Positions 62,550 through 64,000 of a DNA stretch of 64,000 nt are shown piece by piece. Position 1 is the first letter of the stretch. Each line of letters begins with the position of its first letter. Location of the stretch: contig NW_020312968.1 of NCBI RefSeq assembly GCF_003265705.1, positions 10,779,732 through 10,843,731 of the forward strand. The letters run 5' to 3'. Origin of the DNA: Callorhinus ursinus. Taxonomy: Eukaryota > Chordata > Mammalia > Carnivora > Otariidae. The notes under the pieces are model-generated. The model saw only the letters and a program-made list of their open reading frames with translations. It had not been told where the DNA came from and did no database searches. A program made the position numbers and the translations under genes.

Positions 62550-62998
62550 ACAAAAATATGTAAAAGAGATTAGTTAAGAAAATGCCCATCTGTATAGTAG
62601 AATATATATACAGCCATAAAAAAGACTGAGGGGATTCTTATATGCTTATCTATCAGGCAAAATGTAGCTCACCAGTGAATGGATAAACAGATTGTGGTAT
62701 ATTCATACAATGTAATCGTCCTTCATTGAAAAAAAAGAACAACTATTGGTACACACTACTGTATTGATGAATCTCAAATATTATTTTCCCATTTGTGTAC
62801 AGTACTGGGGAAAGAATATGTATATGTATTTGCATCTATACTGTATATGTACATTAATATACGTAAGAAACTATTATGTGGATTGTCTATGGGGAGGGAA
62901 CTTGCATCACTGGAAGACAAAATAAGAGAGAGACATTTTGTAATGTTCTTTTTTTATACTTTTTATATTTAAAAGTACACAAATAGAGTGTACTTTGT
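62550..62998 (+). mobile_element. old L1ME fragment
   Basis: L1ME wording includes 'gaatggataaacagattgtg', 'gtatattcatacaatgtaat' and 'tattgatgaatctcaaa'. Confidence 0.6.
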
Positions 62999-63187
62999 AC
63001 ACAACTGGGTGGCTCAGTTGTTAAGCATCTGCCTTCAGCTCAGGTCATGATCCCAGGGTCCTGGGATCGAGCCCCGCATTGGGCTCCCTGCTCAGCGGGA
63101 AGCCTGCTTCTCCCTCTCCCACTCCTCCTGCTTGTGTTTCCTCTCTCGTGTCTCTATCTGTGAAATAAATAATAAAATCTTAAAAAA
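62999..63187 (+). mobile_element. Can-SINE, young type
   Basis: This plus-strand copy has its first bases altered (ACACAACTGGGTGGCTCAG) but an otherwise consensus body and the GCTTGTGTTTCCTCTCTCG tail type. Confidence 0.92.
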
Positions 63188-63239
63188 AGTACCTAAATAT
63201 GGCATACTCAAAATAAAATAGAATAGTTTATAACTATAT

Positions 63240-63905
63240 CTAGATATTTTATATAATTTTTTCCCTTTTTTCCTTTTTGGTTTATAACTAGTTTTTTAAA
63301 ATTCATTTATTCAACCTATGTGTATAAAGAAGATGTTTAATATTATTCCATCTGCAAAAATAAGCAAATATTTAGAAAGCTAGTATGTTTTTGTTGATCC
63401 TGAGTTTAATTCTGTGGTGTGAGACTAACTATTCTATATGATTTCTGAACTTTGAAGTTTGTTGAGACTTGCTTTGTGATCCAGTATATGGTTACTTTTG
63501 GAAGCGGTGCAGGAAGAATGTTTACTCTGTCATTAAGTGTAGATTTTCTATATAAGTCAATTAGATCAAGTTTGTTTATCATCTTCAAATCTTATATATC
63601 TCTGATTTTTTAATTTACATGTTCTATAACTTACTGAAAGAAGTATGCTAAAGTCTTTCACTATAATTATGAATTTGATATTTCTCCTCTTCTGCAGTTC
63701 TTGCTTTATATGTTTTGAGCCTTTATTACTTGGTGCATACACATTTAAGATTGCTATATCTTTCTGGTGAACTGACTTTTGATCATTTAGAAAATGTCCT
63801 CTTTACCTTTTGTCACACTTGTTGCTTTAAAGTCCTTTTTGCCATATTACCATAGCTACACCAGCTTTCTTTTGGCTATTTTTGCCTAACTTTTTTCCAC
63901 CACTT
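63240..63905 (-). mobile_element. L1 ORF2-region relic
   Basis: The antisense of an old L1 ORF2 segment includes 'ggtgcatacacatttaagat', 'gaaaatgtcctctttacctt' and 'taccatagctacaccagctt'. It is stop-riddled and non-functional. Confidence 0.65.
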
Positions 63906-63909
63906 TGTA

Positions 63910-64000
63910 AGCAGTTTATCTAGGCATTTACCCAAGACAAATAAAAGAATATGTCCATAAAAAGGCTTGCACATGAATGTTAATAGCAGCTTTATTTGTA
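63910..64000 (+). mobile_element. old L1 3'-region fragment at window edge
   Basis: L1 wording includes 'tacccaagacaaataaaaga' and 'gttaatagcagctttatttg'. It continues past the window. Confidence 0.6.

Overview
This window is nuclear DNA from a carnivore, most likely an arctoid caniform (bear, seal or mustelid group). The main evidence is about 40 copies of the tRNA-Lys-derived Can-SINE. They run from a GGGGCGCCTGGGTGGCTCAG head, through a CT-rich middle, to an AAATAAATAAAATCTTT tail. The copies lack the diagnostic body and tail words I associate with the dog and cat subfamilies. A carnivore-specific L1 3' end is also present. Gene content and order match the CBWD1-DOCK8 interval (human 9p24.3).

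Only about 0.3% of the window is confident coding sequence. At the left edge (233-386, minus strand) is the first coding exon of CBWD1 (ZNG1), a zinc-chaperone GTPase. It lies in a CpG island with a consensus CRE upstream of its start codon. A 26.7 kb intergenic interval full of SINEs, L1, L2, MIR and DNA-transposon relics follows. Next comes a strong CpG island (about 26560-27530) containing the first coding exon of DOCK8 (27101-27153, plus strand), a guanine nucleotide exchange factor for CDC42. The two genes are divergent. A 282-codon open frame runs antisense through DOCK8 exon 1 and lies where human C9orf66 (DOCK8 antisense) is annotated.

From 27154 to the right edge the window is DOCK8 intron 1, and I found no second exon in it. 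The intron carries a KPNA2 (importin alpha-1) processed pseudogene at 46741-48540, nested inside the tail of one SINE and followed by another. It also holds many repeats and a 100-base assembly gap at 57379-57478. The last 2 kb is L1 sequence.

I see no operon, mobile cargo, CRISPR array or unknown multi-gene system. The observations worth following up are the nested pseudogene, the antisense frame, a perfect 62-bp tandem duplication, the SINE-free zone around the DOCK8 promoter, and the gap-edge artefact. Repeat family names come from recognising consensus wording by eye, and their edges are approximate to about 10-30 bases.
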